64,000 bases of DNA from Oceanisphaera marina (GTDB taxonomy: Bacteria > Pseudomonadota > Gammaproteobacteria > Enterobacterales > Aeromonadaceae), in the NCBI RefSeq assembly GCF_014643915.1, contig NZ_BMKE01000004.1, forward strand, positions 1 through 64,000, read 5' to 3'. Position 1 is the stretch's first letter. Each line of letters begins with the position of its first letter. The position numbers were made by a program, and so were the translations under genes. The notes under the pieces were generated by a model, which had not been told where the DNA came from, did no database searches, and worked only from the letters and a program-made list of their open reading frames with translations. Below, in pieces: positions 47,267 to 57,679 of the stretch.

Positions 47267-48628
47267 TCAGTGAATCAAGAGCAGGGTCGCCAGGCCCAGG
47301 AAGGACAGCAAGCCGATAATATCGGTGATGGTACTGAGTGCCATGGAACCGGCGAGCGCGGGGTCGATATTGAACTTGCGCATCACCAGCGGAATCGCGG
47401 CACCGGCCAGCCCGGCGACCGACAGGTTGATAAACATCGCCAGGCCAAGCACCATGCCGATTTGCCAGCTCTCTTTCCAGAAGCCGACCACTATGGCTAC
47501 CATCAGTGCCCACAAGATGCCGTTAAGCAAGCCCACTAGCGCCTCTTTGGTCAGCAACCAACGGGCGTTGCTGTTACCGATATGGCCTACGGCCATGCCA
47601 CGGATCACCAGTGCCAGGGTCTGATTGCCGGCAATGCCGCCCATGGAGGGCACTATGGTCATCAATACCGCCAGGGTAGCCAGTTGTGACAAGGTGGCTT
47701 CAAACATATTGGACACGCTGGCGGCCAGCAGGGCGGTACCCAGGTTGATGGTCAGCCAGATGGAACGACGTCGGGCACTGGTGAGCACGGGGGCAAAGGT
47801 GTCTTCGTCGTCGTCCATTTTCGCCATCGCCATCATGGTGTGCTCGCCATCTTCACGAATGATATCGACCACATCATCTATGGTGATCCGACCCATCAGT
47901 TGATAGTTTTCATCCACTACCGGGGCCGACAACCAGTCGTGCCGCTCGAACAGCTTGGCTGCCTCGGTATCGCTCATTGTCAGTGGAATGGCTTCCACCT
48001 GAGTGTCCATGGCTTCGGACACGGGAGTGTCGGGATCCTGTACCACCAGGCTGGCCAGCGAGATATCGCCCAATAGCCGGTTGTTCTGATCGACCACATA
48101 CAGGGTGTCTGTGCCTTCCGGCAATTCGCTGTGCAACCGCAGATAACGCAGTACCACTTCTATGCTGATATCGGAGCGTACGGTAATGAACTCGGTGTTC
48201 ATGATGGAGCCGGCGGTATCTTCCGGATACGACAGCGCCTGTTGCGCCCGTAGCCGGTCTTGTTCGTCCATTTCCGTCAGCACCTGGTTCAACAGCTGCT
48301 CGGGCAGGTCGCGCAGCACATCGGCCAGATCGTCCGACTCCATGTCTTCCAGAGCGGCGGCCAGCTTGCTGGGCTCCATCAGTCGTACTATGCCGTCTCT
48401 GACTTCTTCCGAGAGTTCTTCGAGAATTTCGCCGTATTCATCGGGATCGATAAGCTGCCATAGCACTTTACGGCTGGGAGTCGGAGACGCTTCCAGCAAC
48501 CAGGCCACATCACCCGGGCGCATTTGCTGCAAACTACGCCGAACGTGCACGAACATGCCGCTGTTAAGAGCCTGGGTTATGTTGACCAGATGATCTGGGG
48601 TGCTGGGTTTTTCGGGGGATTCTGTCAT
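47267..48628 (-). CDS. mgtE: Magnesium transporter MgtE
   Basis: The 453-residue protein has the MgtE layout: an acidic N-domain with the MgtE intracellular repeat (about 25-135, LWQLIDPDEYGEILEELSEEVRDGIVRLM), two CBS domains (about 140-260) and five C-terminal membrane helices including VPSMGGIAGNQTLALVIRGMAVG. Magnesium bound between the cytosolic domains gates the channel. Its stop codon abuts the heptad array. It starts 41 bases after ptsO on the same strand, so it may be the last gene of the rpoN-ptsO operon. Confidence 0.93.
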   Translation of the reverse strand: MTESPEKPSTPDHLVNITQALNSGMFVHVRRSLQQMRPGDVAWLLEASPTPSRKVLWQLIDPDEYGEILEELSEEVRDGIVRLMEPSKLAAALEDMESDDLADVLRDLPEQLLNQVLTEMDEQDRLRAQQALSYPEDTAGSIMNTEFITVRSDISIEVVLRYLRLHSELPEGTDTLYVVDQNNRLLGDISLASLVVQDPDTPVSEAMDTQVEAIPLTMSDTEAAKLFERHDWLSAPVVDENYQLMGRITIDDVVDIIREDGEHTMMAMAKMDDDEDTFAPVLTSARRRSIWLTINLGTALLAASVSNMFEATLSQLATLAVLMTIVPSMGGIAGNQTLALVIRGMAVGHIGNSNARWLLTKEALVGLLNGILWALMVAIVVGFWKESWQIGMVLGLAMFINLSVAGLAGAAIPLVMRKFNIDPALAGSMALSTITDIIGLLSFLGLATLLLIH

Positions 48629-48669
48629 CTGGTGTTCCGCTTAAATATGAAACGGCTGAGCAAGTTTTG

Positions 48670-48945
48670 TTATTCAGCCTCGTTGAAGCGGTCGGCGACA
48701 AGACGAGAAACGGCGTTCATGGCCGCTTCGGCATCCTGACCTTCGGCGACCACTCGAATGGCGTGGCCCTGGGCGGTTTCCAGCATCAACAGGCCCATTA
48801 CACTATTGGCGGGGGCCTGTTTTTCCTGGCTGCATACGGTGACGGTGGCATCAAATTGTTGTGTCAACTGTACCAGCTGAATGGCGGCGCGGGCATGAAG
48901 CCCCAGCTTGTTGACGATTTGGAGATCGCGCTCAATTCTCGACAT
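48670..48945 (-). CDS. ptsO: Phosphocarrier protein NPr (PtsO)
   Basis: The 91-residue HPr-like protein has the phosphorylatable His17 in KLGLHARAA. It relays phosphate to PtsN in the nitrogen phosphotransferase system. It overlaps rapZ by 14 bases. The gene order rpoN-hpf-ptsN-rapZ-ptsO equals E. coli. Confidence 0.94.
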   Translation of the reverse strand: MSRIERDLQIVNKLGLHARAAIQLVQLTQQFDATVTVCSQEKQAPANSVMGLLMLETAQGHAIRVVAEGQDAEAAMNAVSRLVADRFNEAE

Positions 48946-49798
48946 ATTGCTTTTCCAGGGTGCGGTGGCGCAGCTGCACGCTCTTGCCCATTTTTTTAAA
49001 CGATTGGGCCAGCTGCTCTACCAGATACACGGATCTGTGCTTGCCGCCGGTACAACCTATGGCCACGGTGACATAGCTGCGATTGTTGCGTTCCAGATGC
49101 GGCATCCAGGTGACCAGCAGGTTTTCAATCTGCCACAGGTATTTGGTGACTTCAGCCTGGCTGTTCAGGTAATTGGCCACCGGCTCGTCCCGGCCGGTAA
49201 AGGGCCTGAGCTCGGCTATCCAGTGGGGGTTGGGCAAAAAGCGGGCATCGAACACGAAGTCCGCGTCTTGCGATATGCCAAACTTGTAGCCAAAGGATTC
49301 GAACACCCAGTTCAATTCACGCTCTTTCTTGCCCAGAATGCGGGCGCGAATGATTTCGCTAAGATCATGAATACTGAGATCCGAGGTGTCGATGCGTAAA
49401 TCCGCTTCCGAAGACAGGGGAGACAGTAAGTGGGTTTCCCGGCGAATGGCTTCATCCAGTGTCAGGCTGAGTCGTGACAGGGGGTGGAGCCGGCGGGTAT
49501 CGCCAAAGCGGCGGATCAGTGCCGCATTGTCGGCATCAATAAAGATGCTGGACAAGCTCACGCCCTCCATGGCGCGGACCTCAAGCAGACAAGCTTCCAG
49601 CTTGTCACTGCTATCAGGCAGGTTGCGTACGTCAATACTCACGGCAACTTCACCGGGTTTGTCGCGGCGCATTTTAACCAGGTCGGGTAGCAGCTCTACC
49701 GGCAAGTTATCGACGCAGTAATAGCCCAAATCTTCGAGTACCCGTAACGCGACGGTTTTCCCCGAACCAGAACGACCACTGACGATCACCAGCTGCAT
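48932..49798 (-). CDS. rapZ: RNase adapter protein RapZ
   Basis: The 288-residue protein has Walker A GRSGSGKT (8-15) and the C-terminal domain [20 protein letters not shown], which binds glucosamine-6-phosphate and the sRNAs GlmY/GlmZ in E. coli. RapZ brings GlmZ to RNase E and so tunes GlmS. No glmY or glmZ is seen here. It stands 10 bases downstream of ptsN. Confidence 0.95.
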   Translation of the reverse strand: MQLVIVSGRSGSGKTVALRVLEDLGYYCVDNLPVELLPDLVKMRRDKPGEVAVSIDVRNLPDSSDKLEACLLEVRAMEGVSLSSIFIDADNAALIRRFGDTRRLHPLSRLSLTLDEAIRRETHLLSPLSSEADLRIDTSDLSIHDLSEIIRARILGKKERELNWVFESFGYKFGISQDADFVFDARFLPNPHWIAELRPFTGRDEPVANYLNSQAEVTKYLWQIENLLVTWMPHLERNNRSYVTVAIGCTGGKHRSVYLVEQLAQSFKKMGKSVQLRHRTLEKQYVEN

Positions 49799-49808
49799 AG
49801 TATCCTCC

Positions 49809-50255
49809 TCAGGAAGAAATCATGATTTGATAGAGTTCGTCATCACTGCTGGCTTGACGCAACTGTTTGCAAATTTGTTTGTCACTGAGTTTTTCTGCAA
49901 TCAATGACAGGGTTTTAAGGTGCTGTTTGCACTCTTGCTCGGGAACTAACAGAGCAAAGACCAAACCGACCGGCTGGTTGTCGATAGCATCGAATTCCAC
50001 CGGTTCGGCAAAGGTGAGTAACACCGCGGTTGCCCGGTTTTCATCGCTGATGCGGCCATGAGGAATGGCGATACCATTGCCTATGCCGGTACTGCCCATT
50101 TTTTCTCGTGCCAGCAGACAGTCAAACAACTGTTGACTGCTGACATTCAAATGCTGGGCAGCCAGTTCGCTGATGATTTCCAGAGCGCGTTTTTTGCTCG
50201 TGCAGGGGACTACACTGCGCGTGCAGTCCCTGCTCAGTATGTCGGCGACTTCCAT
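49809..50255 (-). CDS. ptsN: Nitrogen PTS protein EIIA(Ntr), PtsN
   Basis: The 148-residue EIIA domain carries the phosphorylated His66 in [13 protein letters not shown]. In E. coli it regulates potassium transport and other processes according to its phosphorylation by NPr. It begins two bases after hpf. Confidence 0.95.
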   Translation of the reverse strand: MEVADILSRDCTRSVVPCTSKKRALEIISELAAQHLNVSSQQLFDCLLAREKMGSTGIGNGIAIPHGRISDENRATAVLLTFAEPVEFDAIDNQPVGLVFALLVPEQECKQHLKTLSLIAEKLSDKQICKQLRQASSDDELYQIMISS

Positions 50256-50257
50256 GG

Positions 50258-50545
50258 TTATTTTTGCTTGAGCTTCTCTTTGTGTTTGATGACTTGACGA
50301 TCGAGTTTATCGAACAGACCGTCAATGGCCGCGTACATGTCTTCATGTTGAGCATTGGCAAAAATTTCGCCGCCGCTGAGGTGAATCTTGGCTTCTGCCA
50401 CTTTCAGCAGTTTTTCCAGGGTGAGAACGACGTGTGCGTTGGTCATGTTGTCGAAATGACGCTCCAGTTTGGAGAACTTGCTGTTTACATAATCACGCAG
50501 CGAGTCTGTGATTTCTACATGGTGTCCAGTCAGGTTTATTTGCAT
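50258..50545 (-). CDS. hpf: Ribosome hibernation promoting factor HPF
   Basis: The 95-residue protein has the S30AE/HPF fold: MQINLTGHHVEITDSLRDYVNSKFSKLERHFDNMTNAHVVLTLEK. This short form dimerises 70S ribosomes together with RMF in stationary phase. It lies 23 bases downstream of rpoN. Confidence 0.95.
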   Translation of the reverse strand: MQINLTGHHVEITDSLRDYVNSKFSKLERHFDNMTNAHVVLTLEKLLKVAEAKIHLSGGEIFANAQHEDMYAAIDGLFDKLDRQVIKHKEKLKQK

Positions 50546-50568
50546 AACGTCTTCCTTCTAGGTCTGCC

Positions 50569-52014
50569 TTAAATCAGGCGTTTACGCTGATTGGAAGGGG
50601 GGATGGCCAGTGACTCCCGGTATTTGGCGATGGTCCTTCTGGCCACCTGTATCCCCTGTTCGGCCAGTAATTGCGCGATTTTGCTATCGCTCAATGGCTT
50701 AGCCGGGTTTTCTGCTACCACTAACTTTTTGATTAATGCCCTAATGGCGGTGGAGGAACATTCGCCGCCGGTATCGGTTCCTACATGGCTGGAGAAAAAA
50801 TACTTCAGCTCATACACCCCCTTGGGGGTGTGCATAAATTTCTGGGTCGTGACCCGCGAGATGGTGGATTCGTGCATTTCCACCACTTCGGCTACCTGGT
50901 TCAACACCATGGGTTTCATGGCCTCGGCACCATACTCAAAGAATGCCTGTTGTTGGTCAACAATACAATTGGCAACCTTGAGCAAGGTCTCATTTCGGCT
51001 TTCCAGACTCTTGATAAACCATTTGGCGTCTTGCAGGTGGTTACGAATAAACTGGCCGTCGTCCCCGTTTTTGGCACCTTTTGCCATGGCGGCATAGGTT
51101 TGATTAAGCCGCACCTTGGGCATGGCATCCGCGTTCAGCTCTGCCACCCACGCGCCTTGCTGTTTGCTGACCAGCACATCGGGAATCACGTACTCGGAGC
51201 TCGATTGCAAGATGCGGTTACCCGGCCTGGGTTCAAGCTGCTGGATCAAGGCCAGCACGTCTCTCAGTTCGTCTTCTTTCAGCTTGGTTTTGCGCTGCAG
51301 GGTGCGGTAGTCACGATTGCCAAGCAAGTCCATGTGGTGCTCAATAACCGACAGGGCTTCTTCCAGCCAAAGGGTCTCGGCAGGCAGAGACTCGAGCTGA
51401 ATGCGCAAGCATTCCTGTACGCTGCGCGCGGCCACGCCGAGAGGATCGAAATGCTGGATGCGTTTGAGAACGGCTTCTACCTCGTCCGCTTCAATATCCT
51501 GCTCGCCGCCAGATACGCTGGCCAATATGCCTTCTATGTCGAGGTCGAGATAGCCGGCTTCATCAATGGCATCGATAATGGCCAGGGCGATGGCTTGGTC
51601 GGTATCACTGAAAGGCGTCAGGTGCATTTGCCACAGCAGATAATCCTGCAGGGTTTCGGTGGTTTCCCCCTGGTATACCGTTTCTTCTATGCCTTCGGGC
51701 AGGCCGGCGCTTCCGCTGCCACCGGCAGAGGCGGTATAAATCTCGTCCCACTGGGTATCCATCGGCAGCTCATCGGACAGCTTGTGCTGTTCCATGGCGG
51801 TATCGGTGGCCATTTGCTCATTCTGTTGCGGCGCCATGTCGATGGCGTCCTGATCCTCCTGTTCTTCTTGTTCGAGCAGGGGATTATTATCCAGGGCCAG
51901 TTGAATTTCCTGCTGCAGCTCCAGACTGGACAGCTGCAGCAGACGAATGGCCTGCTGCAGCTGGGGGGTCATGGTCAGCTGCTGACCCATGCGTAACTGA
52001 AGAGATGCCTTCAT
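50569..52014 (-). CDS. rpoN: RNA polymerase sigma-54 factor RpoN
   Basis: The 481-residue protein has the glutamine-rich activator region ([34 protein letters not shown]), an acidic linker, a core-binding region and the C-terminal RpoN box in [16 protein letters not shown] (about 455-470). It directs polymerase to -24/-12 promoters. It lies 49 bases downstream of lptB. Region II is rich in Asp, Glu and Gln, as usual. Confidence 0.97.
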   Translation of the reverse strand: MKASLQLRMGQQLTMTPQLQQAIRLLQLSSLELQQEIQLALDNNPLLEQEEQEDQDAIDMAPQQNEQMATDTAMEQHKLSDELPMDTQWDEIYTASAGGSGSAGLPEGIEETVYQGETTETLQDYLLWQMHLTPFSDTDQAIALAIIDAIDEAGYLDLDIEGILASVSGGEQDIEADEVEAVLKRIQHFDPLGVAARSVQECLRIQLESLPAETLWLEEALSVIEHHMDLLGNRDYRTLQRKTKLKEDELRDVLALIQQLEPRPGNRILQSSSEYVIPDVLVSKQQGAWVAELNADAMPKVRLNQTYAAMAKGAKNGDDGQFIRNHLQDAKWFIKSLESRNETLLKVANCIVDQQQAFFEYGAEAMKPMVLNQVAEVVEMHESTISRVTTQKFMHTPKGVYELKYFFSSHVGTDTGGECSSTAIRALIKKLVVAENPAKPLSDSKIAQLLAEQGIQVARRTIAKYRESLAIPPSNQRKRLI

Positions 52015-52063
52015 CGTTGAAAAAATCCTTCCATGTCAACCGCTGGGCTCACCGGCGGCAAAG

Positions 52064-52789
52064 CTAGAGGCTGAACTGCTCACCAAGATAGACTTTCTTG
52101 ACCTGCTCGTTATCGAGTATTTCGGCCGGCGTACCGGCGGCAATACGATGACCATGGCTCACAATATAGGCACGTTCACACACATCGAGCGTTTCCCGTA
52201 CGTTATGGTCGGTAATGAGTACACCCAGGCCACGATCCCGCAGGTGCAGAATGATTTTTTTGATATCGAGTACCGAAATGGGATCTACGCCCGCAAAGGG
52301 CTCATCCAATAAAATAAAGCGTGGATCCGCCGCCAGTGCCCGGGCAATTTCGACGCGCCGGCGCTCGCCGCCCGACAGGCTCATACCGATGCTGTCACGA
52401 ATATGAGTGATATTAAACTCTTCGAGCAGCTGCTCCATTTTCTCTGTACGGTCAGCGGCGCTCAGCTCCTTGCGGGTTTCCAGCACGGCCATCAAGTTGT
52501 CGGCCACGCTAAGACGACGAAAAATAGACGCTTCCTGAGGCAAATAGCCGATGCCGGCACGGGCTCGCACATGCATCGGCTGATGGCTGATGTCCTGATC
52601 ATCTATGGTGATGCTGCCCGCATCGCGCTGTACCAGCCCCACTATCATGTAGAAGGACGTGGTTTTACCGGCACCATTGGGGCCTAGCAGGCCAACAATC
52701 TGGCCGGTTTTTACCGTCAGGCTGACATCGGCCACCACTTGGCGTCCTTTGTAACTTTTTTGCAAATTACGGGCTTTTAAGGTCGCCAT
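52064..52789 (-). CDS. lptB: LPS export ABC transporter ATPase LptB
   Basis: The 241-residue ATPase has Walker [10 protein letters not shown] (36-44), signature [16 protein letters not shown] and Walker [14 protein letters not shown]. It powers extraction of LPS from the inner membrane with LptF and LptG, which are not in the window. It starts two bases after the lptA stop. Confidence 0.97.
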   Translation of the reverse strand: MATLKARNLQKSYKGRQVVADVSLTVKTGQIVGLLGPNGAGKTTSFYMIVGLVQRDAGSITIDDQDISHQPMHVRARAGIGYLPQEASIFRRLSVADNLMAVLETRKELSAADRTEKMEQLLEEFNITHIRDSIGMSLSGGERRRVEIARALAADPRFILLDEPFAGVDPISVLDIKKIILHLRDRGLGVLITDHNVRETLDVCERAYIVSHGHRIAAGTPAEILDNEQVKKVYLGEQFSL

Positions 52790-52791
52790 CT

Positions 52792-53322
52792 TTAGTTTTG
52801 AGCCTCTTTATCATTCATGTTTTGCAGCTGCTCGGGCAAAAATATCGTGGTGACACGGTCTTTACCGCCCTGGCTTTCGGCTTCCATCTGTTCGCGGTCT
52901 ATGTGATAGCGAATACGGTAGCCGGTAACGATATTGTCGTTCTGCTTGATTTTGGCATCGTTCAACAGCGTTATGGTGCGAGCTTTTATATCGTAATGGA
53001 TCTGTTTTGCCTCGGCATTGATCGGCTGACCGCTGTCCAGTATCTGATAGTAGGTGGCCGGAGAGCCATGAGCCGTCATGGATTGCAGACCCTTGTCGTT
53101 GCGGATCACCACCAGCTTGCTGGCCCGCACATCCATGGTGCCCTGTTTGACGACCACATTGTCGGTAAAGGTCACCTTGTTATCTGCCAGCTCTACCAGT
53201 TGACGACCGGCATCTATGGTTACCGGCTGCTTGTAATCAGACTCTTTGGCCTGAGCCAGATTCAGGCTTAATGCCAACAGGCCGCCAATGCTAAGGAGTA
53301 ACGTACGTTGCCCGGGTTTCAT
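52792..53322 (-). CDS. lptA: LPS transport periplasmic protein LptA
   Basis: The 176-residue protein has a signal peptide (about 1-25, ending AQA) and an OstA-like beta fold ([41 protein letters not shown]). It forms the periplasmic bridge for LPS between LptC and LptD. Its start lies 32 bases inside lptC. Confidence 0.95.
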   Translation of the reverse strand: MKPGQRTLLLSIGGLLALSLNLAQAKESDYKQPVTIDAGRQLVELADNKVTFTDNVVVKQGTMDVRASKLVVIRNDKGLQSMTAHGSPATYYQILDSGQPINAEAKQIHYDIKARTITLLNDAKIKQNDNIVTGYRIRYHIDREQMEAESQGGKDRVTTIFLPEQLQNMNDKEAQN

Positions 53323-53839
53323 GCAGTAATTCCACCGTTTGTTGATCGATTTTTCCCAGCAGGCCCAGGCCCTGAGCCTGATAGTTGGGGCTGGTTAACT
53401 GTACCGCCCGGTTAGAGCGCAACTGGTTATTGATAAAATCCAGTTCCAGGTATTCGGTTGTCAGGGTGTGTACCACCGCATCCGGTTGTAGTCCCTTGCC
53501 CACGACGGTGCCGTTCAGCACGGCGTTGTCGTTGGTATTTAAAATGCCCTCGTCACCGCTGAGCCGCCATTCGGGCTGGCCATCGGGCGAATAGAGCAAG
53601 ATAACAGGTTTTTCCATTAGGGTCATGGCCAGCGGTTCATAGTGCTCCGCATAGTCGGCATTTAACCCGCGATAGGGCAGGCCCAGCTGATTGTATTGTA
53701 CGCTGGCCAGATTTTTGGCAATAAAATCCGGATGATAGTTCTGCTGGGTAACCGGTTGTTCGGCGGTGGGGTTGAACCATTGCCAGCACGCCAGTGCCAC
53801 GACAAACAGGCCAGCAAACCAACCGGTTTGACGACTCAT
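53291..53839 (-). CDS. lptC: LPS export protein LptC
   Basis: The 182-residue protein has one N-terminal membrane anchor (MSRQTGWFAGLFVVALACWQWF) and a periplasmic beta-jellyroll with YSPDGQPEWRLSGDEGILNTNDNAVLNG. ATG 53839 has AGGGA upstream and an ATGA-type overlap with the kdsC stop; a longer in-frame start at 53896 would lie well inside kdsC. It receives LPS from LptB2FG and passes it to LptA. Confidence 0.93.
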   Translation of the reverse strand: MSRQTGWFAGLFVVALACWQWFNPTAEQPVTQQNYHPDFIAKNLASVQYNQLGLPYRGLNADYAEHYEPLAMTLMEKPVILLYSPDGQPEWRLSGDEGILNTNDNAVLNGTVVGKGLQPDAVVHTLTTEYLELDFINNQLRSNRAVQLTSPNYQAQGLGLLGKIDQQTVELLHETRATYVTP

Positions 53840-54387
53840 ATGCTCATTCCCTGGGCGTGCAGCAGCATGCCTCGCGCTTCCAGCATCAGGTCGCATAATT
53901 CACGCACTGCGCCCCGGCCACCGGACAGACGGGTTATATAATCGGCTTTTTGCCGCACCAGCGGGTGCGCATCGGCCACTGCGACCCCCAGGCCGCAGTC
54001 CAGCATGACCGGCAAGTCGACTACATCGTCGCCGATATAGGCGACGTGTTCCGGGGTGAGCTCAAGATCGGCCAGCAACGCCCGATAGCTGTGCATTTTA
54101 TCACACTGGCCTTGATAAACGTGCTGTACGCCCAGTGATTTCATGCGCTCAGCCACAATGGATGAATTACGGCCGGTAATCACTGCCACGGCCATTCCCG
54201 CATTTTGTATTGCCTTGATGCCAAAGCCGTCTTTGGTGTTAAAGCTTTTGTATTCTTCTCCCTGGTTGCCCAGGTAAATAGCACCGTCAGACAAGACGCC
54301 ATCTACGTCGCAAATCAGTAACTGAACCCGAGCCAGCTTGCGCCATACCGTGGTGGCAACCGGGCCATATAAACCGGATTCTTCCAT
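53836..54387 (-). CDS. kdsC: 3-deoxy-manno-octulosonate-8-phosphatase KdsC
   Basis: The 183-residue HAD-family phosphatase has the catalytic motif LLICDVDGVLSDG (about 21-33), GFGIKAIQNAGM and GDDVVDLPVM. It dephosphorylates Kdo-8-phosphate in LPS core synthesis. The start shares one base with the kdsD stop. Confidence 0.95.
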   Translation of the reverse strand: MEESGLYGPVATTVWRKLARVQLLICDVDGVLSDGAIYLGNQGEEYKSFNTKDGFGIKAIQNAGMAVAVITGRNSSIVAERMKSLGVQHVYQGQCDKMHSYRALLADLELTPEHVAYIGDDVVDLPVMLDCGLGVAVADAHPLVRQKADYITRLSGGRGAVRELCDLMLEARGMLLHAQGMSI

Positions 54388-55361
54388 TAGATCACTCCTG
54401 CCAGTAACAAGTCGTGCATATTGAAGGCGCCTACCGGATGTTGTTCCTCGTCCAGCACCAGCAGGCCGCTGATTTTTTTCTCTTCCATCAACTGTACCGC
54501 TTCCGCCGCCAGCATGGTGGCGTGTACCGTGGTGCAGCGTCGGGTCATGACCTGCTCAATAGCAGTGTGGTGCACATCTATCTTCTGATCCAGAGTACGC
54601 CGCAAGTCGCCGTCCGTATACACGCCAACCAGTCGTTGCTGATCATCCACCACGGCGGTAAAGCCAAGGCCGGTGCGGCCAATTTCCAGCAGGGCGTCAA
54701 TAATCAGGGTAGTGAGTGCCACCCTGGGCACCTTGTCGCCTTGATGCATCAGATCGCCGACGCGTAGCAGCAGCCGCTTGCCCAGAGCCCCACCGGGATG
54801 GCTGAGTGCGAAATCGTCGGCGGTAAAGCCGCGAGCTTCCAGCAGTGACACCGCCAGTGCATCACCCATTACCAATGCGGCTGTGGTGCTGGCGGTGGGC
54901 GCCAGACCCAGGGGGCAGGCTTCTTGCTCTACGCGGGTACACAGATGCACATTGGCCTCGCGCGCCATGGTGGAGGCTGGATTGCCGGTGAGGCACACCA
55001 AGGGAATGGCCCGGCGTTTGAGCACCGGCAACAAGGAGATGATTTCGCTGCTCTCACCGGAGTTGGACAAGGCCAGCACCACATCATTCTTGCTGATCAT
55101 GCCCAAATCGCCATGGCTGGCCTCACCCGGGTGCACAAAAAAGGCCGGCGTCCCTGTGCTGGCCAGGGTGGCCGCAATCTTGTGGGCAATGTGACCCGAT
55201 TTGCCCATGCCGGTCACTATGATCTTTCCCGTGCACTGAAACATAAGCCGACAGGCATGATTAAAGGCCTGGTCCAGATATTGATAAAGGCCGTCAATGG
55301 CCGCCTTTTCAATATCCAGCACGCGCTGGGCCGTTTTCTGGTAGTCAAATTCCACAGTCAT
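54387..55361 (-). CDS. kdsD: Arabinose-5-phosphate isomerase KdsD
   Basis: The 324-residue enzyme has an N-terminal SIS domain (KIIVTGMGKSGHIAHKIAATLASTGTPAFFVHPGEASHGDLGMI) and two C-terminal CBS domains (about 205-324). It makes arabinose-5-phosphate for Kdo. GGAGG lies seven bases before ATG 55361. Unlike E. coli, no yrbG-type exchanger gene lies between it and the divergent mla operon. Confidence 0.95.
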   Translation of the reverse strand: MTVEFDYQKTAQRVLDIEKAAIDGLYQYLDQAFNHACRLMFQCTGKIIVTGMGKSGHIAHKIAATLASTGTPAFFVHPGEASHGDLGMISKNDVVLALSNSGESSEIISLLPVLKRRAIPLVCLTGNPASTMAREANVHLCTRVEQEACPLGLAPTASTTAALVMGDALAVSLLEARGFTADDFALSHPGGALGKRLLLRVGDLMHQGDKVPRVALTTLIIDALLEIGRTGLGFTAVVDDQQRLVGVYTDGDLRRTLDQKIDVHHTAIEQVMTRRCTTVHATMLAAEAVQLMEEKKISGLLVLDEEQHPVGAFNMHDLLLAGVI

Positions 55362-55601
55362 ATATTCCTCCACAAACAGACCCTATGCGCGGCCATTATA
55401 GAAAAGCTTGTGTTGATAAGCGACTGGCAATCGGCAACGCAGACGATGCAAACGCCTATTATTTGCGAGACCCACCACAAAAAAATGGCTTTATTGCATT
55501 TCCCAGTCATTTAATGGCGCACCAGGAGGTTAAAAACCGAGTCTTGGTTGCCCATCTACCTGGGAACTCATACAATTCCTTCTTTTCGTTGGGGAATCAG
55601 T

Positions 55602-56402
55602 TTGAGCCAGAACCTTGTTGAAATAAGGGATCTTTGCTTTGGCCACGGTGACCGGCCGCTGTACGACAACATCAATCTGCAGATCCCGAAAGGCAAAATT
55701 ACCGCCATCATGGGCCCCAGTGGGATAGGTAAAACCACGCTGTTAAGACTGATTGGCGGCCAGATAAAGCCCAGCCATGGCGAGATACTGTTTGATGGCC
55801 AGTCGATTCCTGCCATGAGCCGCTCGCGGCTGTATCGGGAACGACAGCGTATGGGCATGCTGTTTCAAAGCGGTGCCCTGTTTACCGGCATGTCGGTCTT
55901 CGACAACGTAGCTTTCCCGTTGCGCGAGCACAGCGGCTTGCCGGAAGCCATGATTGAGACTCTGGTACTGATGAAGCTGGAAGCCGTGGGGTTGCGTGGT
56001 GCCGCACGGCTCATGCCTTCCGAGCTGTCCGGTGGCATGGCTCGTCGTGCAGCTTTGGCGCGAGCCATAGCGCAAGACCCCGAACTTATCATGTATGACG
56101 AGCCGTTTGCCGGCCAGGATCCGATCAGCATGGCGGTGTTGGTCAAGCTGATTGCCGAACTCAATAAAGCCCAGGGGCTGACCTCTATTGTGGTCACCCA
56201 CGATGTGGATGAGGTGATGAATATTGCCGATTACGCCTACATTATCGCCAATAAAAAAGTGATAGCGGCAGGTACGCCAGAAGAACTGCGACAGCAAACC
56301 GACGCGCAACTGGTGCAGTTTCTGCAAGGTCAGGCCGACGGTCCGGTGGCTTTTCATTATCCTGCACCCTCATTCAGGGAGTCATTAACCCATGTTGATT
56401 GA
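55602..56402 (+). CDS. mlaF: Phospholipid ABC transporter ATPase MlaF
   Basis: The 266-residue ATPase has Walker [10 protein letters not shown], signature [15 protein letters not shown] and Walker [13 protein letters not shown], matching E. coli MlaF closely ([23 protein letters not shown]). A TTG start at 55602 is favoured: GGGGA lies six bases upstream and the N-terminus then fits MlaF. The frame can extend to 55548, but those residues have no family match. It leads the mlaFEDCB operon and overlaps mlaE by 11 bases. Confidence 0.93.
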   Translation: MSQNLVEIRDLCFGHGDRPLYDNINLQIPKGKITAIMGPSGIGKTTLLRLIGGQIKPSHGEILFDGQSIPAMSRSRLYRERQRMGMLFQSGALFTGMSVFDNVAFPLREHSGLPEAMIETLVLMKLEAVGLRGAARLMPSELSGGMARRAALARAIAQDPELIMYDEPFAGQDPISMAVLVKLIAELNKAQGLTSIVVTHDVDEVMNIADYAYIIANKKVIAAGTPEELRQQTDAQLVQFLQGQADGPVAFHYPAPSFRESLTHVD

Positions 56403-57171
56403 TGTAATAGGGCGCCTGGGGCGTCGGGGCATCGATGGTCTGACTGCCGGTGGGCGAGCCGGCATCATGCTGCTGCACACCCTGGTGGGACGACCACAGC
56501 CGAAAAAGCATTTTCCGTTACTGGTGGAACAATTGCGGGTGGTGGGCGTGCAGTCGGTCGCCATTATACTGGTATCCGGCCTCTTTATTGGTATGGTGTT
56601 GGCGCTGCAAGGTTATAACGTGCTGGTGGATTTTGGCGCCGAAGGCATGCTGGGGCCTCTGGTTTCCCTGTCGCTGTTGCGCGAATTGGGACCAGTGGTG
56701 ACCGGTCTGCTGTTTGCCGGCCGTGCCGGCTCCGCCTTGACCGCCGAGCTGGGCCTGATGAAAACCACCGAACAGCTGTCGAGCCTGGAAATGATGGGTA
56801 TAGATCCGCTGCGCCGAGTGGTAGCCCCGCGCTTTTGGGCCGGGATTATCAGCATGCCACTGCTGGCACTGATGTTCAGCCTCATTGGTATCTGGGGTGC
56901 CAAGCTGGTGGGCGTAGATTGGCTGGGCGTTGACGAAGGGGGGTTCTGGTCTGCCATGCAGGCGGCCGTCGACTTCAAGCAGGACATTATGCAGGGCTTT
57001 ATCAAGAGTCTGGTGTTTGCCCTGGTGGTGACCTGGATTGCGCTGTTCAATGGCATCGATGCCAAGCCGACGGCAGCCGGGATCAGTCAGGCCACGACGC
57101 GTACCGTGGTTCATTCTTCTTTGGCGGTACTGGGGCTTGATTTTGTCCTCACCGCCGTCATGTTTGGATAA
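56392..57171 (+). CDS. mlaE: Phospholipid ABC transporter permease MlaE
   Basis: The 259-residue inner-membrane permease contains the family segments [76 protein letters not shown]. It carries no STAS domain, in contrast to the fusion at 15540. With MlaF, MlaD and MlaB it forms the inner-membrane complex that maintains outer-membrane lipid asymmetry. Confidence 0.95.
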   Translation: MLIDVIGRLGRRGIDGLTAGGRAGIMLLHTLVGRPQPKKHFPLLVEQLRVVGVQSVAIILVSGLFIGMVLALQGYNVLVDFGAEGMLGPLVSLSLLRELGPVVTGLLFAGRAGSALTAELGLMKTTEQLSSLEMMGIDPLRRVVAPRFWAGIISMPLLALMFSLIGIWGAKLVGVDWLGVDEGGFWSAMQAAVDFKQDIMQGFIKSLVFALVVTWIALFNGIDAKPTAAGISQATTRTVVHSSLAVLGLDFVLTAVMFG

Positions 57172-57177
57172 ATAGTG

Positions 57178-57651
57178 ATGAAATTCAGCAAACTAGAATT
57201 CAGCGTTGGCTGCTTTATGTTAGCCGGAATCGGGGCCTTGCTGCTGTTGGCGTTTAAAGTGGCGGGAGTCAGCGTTAACGGCCAGGGGGAAAGCTATACC
57301 CTTTATGCCAAGTTCGATAATATTGGCGGACTTAAAGTACGCTCGCCCATCAAGGTGGGTGGAGTCGTGGTGGGTCGAGTCAGTGAAATAAAACTGGATC
57401 CTAAAGATCAGGTGCCTGTGGTGACGTTAGTCGTTAGTCGCAGTGCCGGTGAATTTGCCGAAAGCAGTACCGCAGCCATTCAGACCTCGGGATTGCTGGG
57501 TGAACAATATCTGGGGCTGAGCCCAGGTTTTGCCGATGAAGAGATGGGTATCGGCATGCTCAAGGATGGCGATACCATTACGGACACCCAGTCGGCACTG
57601 GTATTGGAAGAGCTGATTGGAAAATTCATTTACTCTATTGGTGATAACTAA
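57178..57651 (+). CDS. mlaD: MCE-domain lipid transport protein MlaD
   Basis: The 157-residue protein has a membrane anchor (about 5-28) and one MCE domain (YTLYAKFDNIGGLKVRSPIKVGGVVVGRVSEIKLDPKDQ). Six copies form a ring on MlaFE. GTG 57175 and ATG 57178 are alternative starts; the ATG is used. Confidence 0.94.
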   Translation: MKFSKLEFSVGCFMLAGIGALLLLAFKVAGVSVNGQGESYTLYAKFDNIGGLKVRSPIKVGGVVVGRVSEIKLDPKDQVPVVTLVVSRSAGEFAESSTAAIQTSGLLGEQYLGLSPGFADEEMGIGMLKDGDTITDTQSALVLEELIGKFIYSIGDN

Positions 57652-57679
57652 GCCATAGCCCACTCCCTAGGAGCGAATA

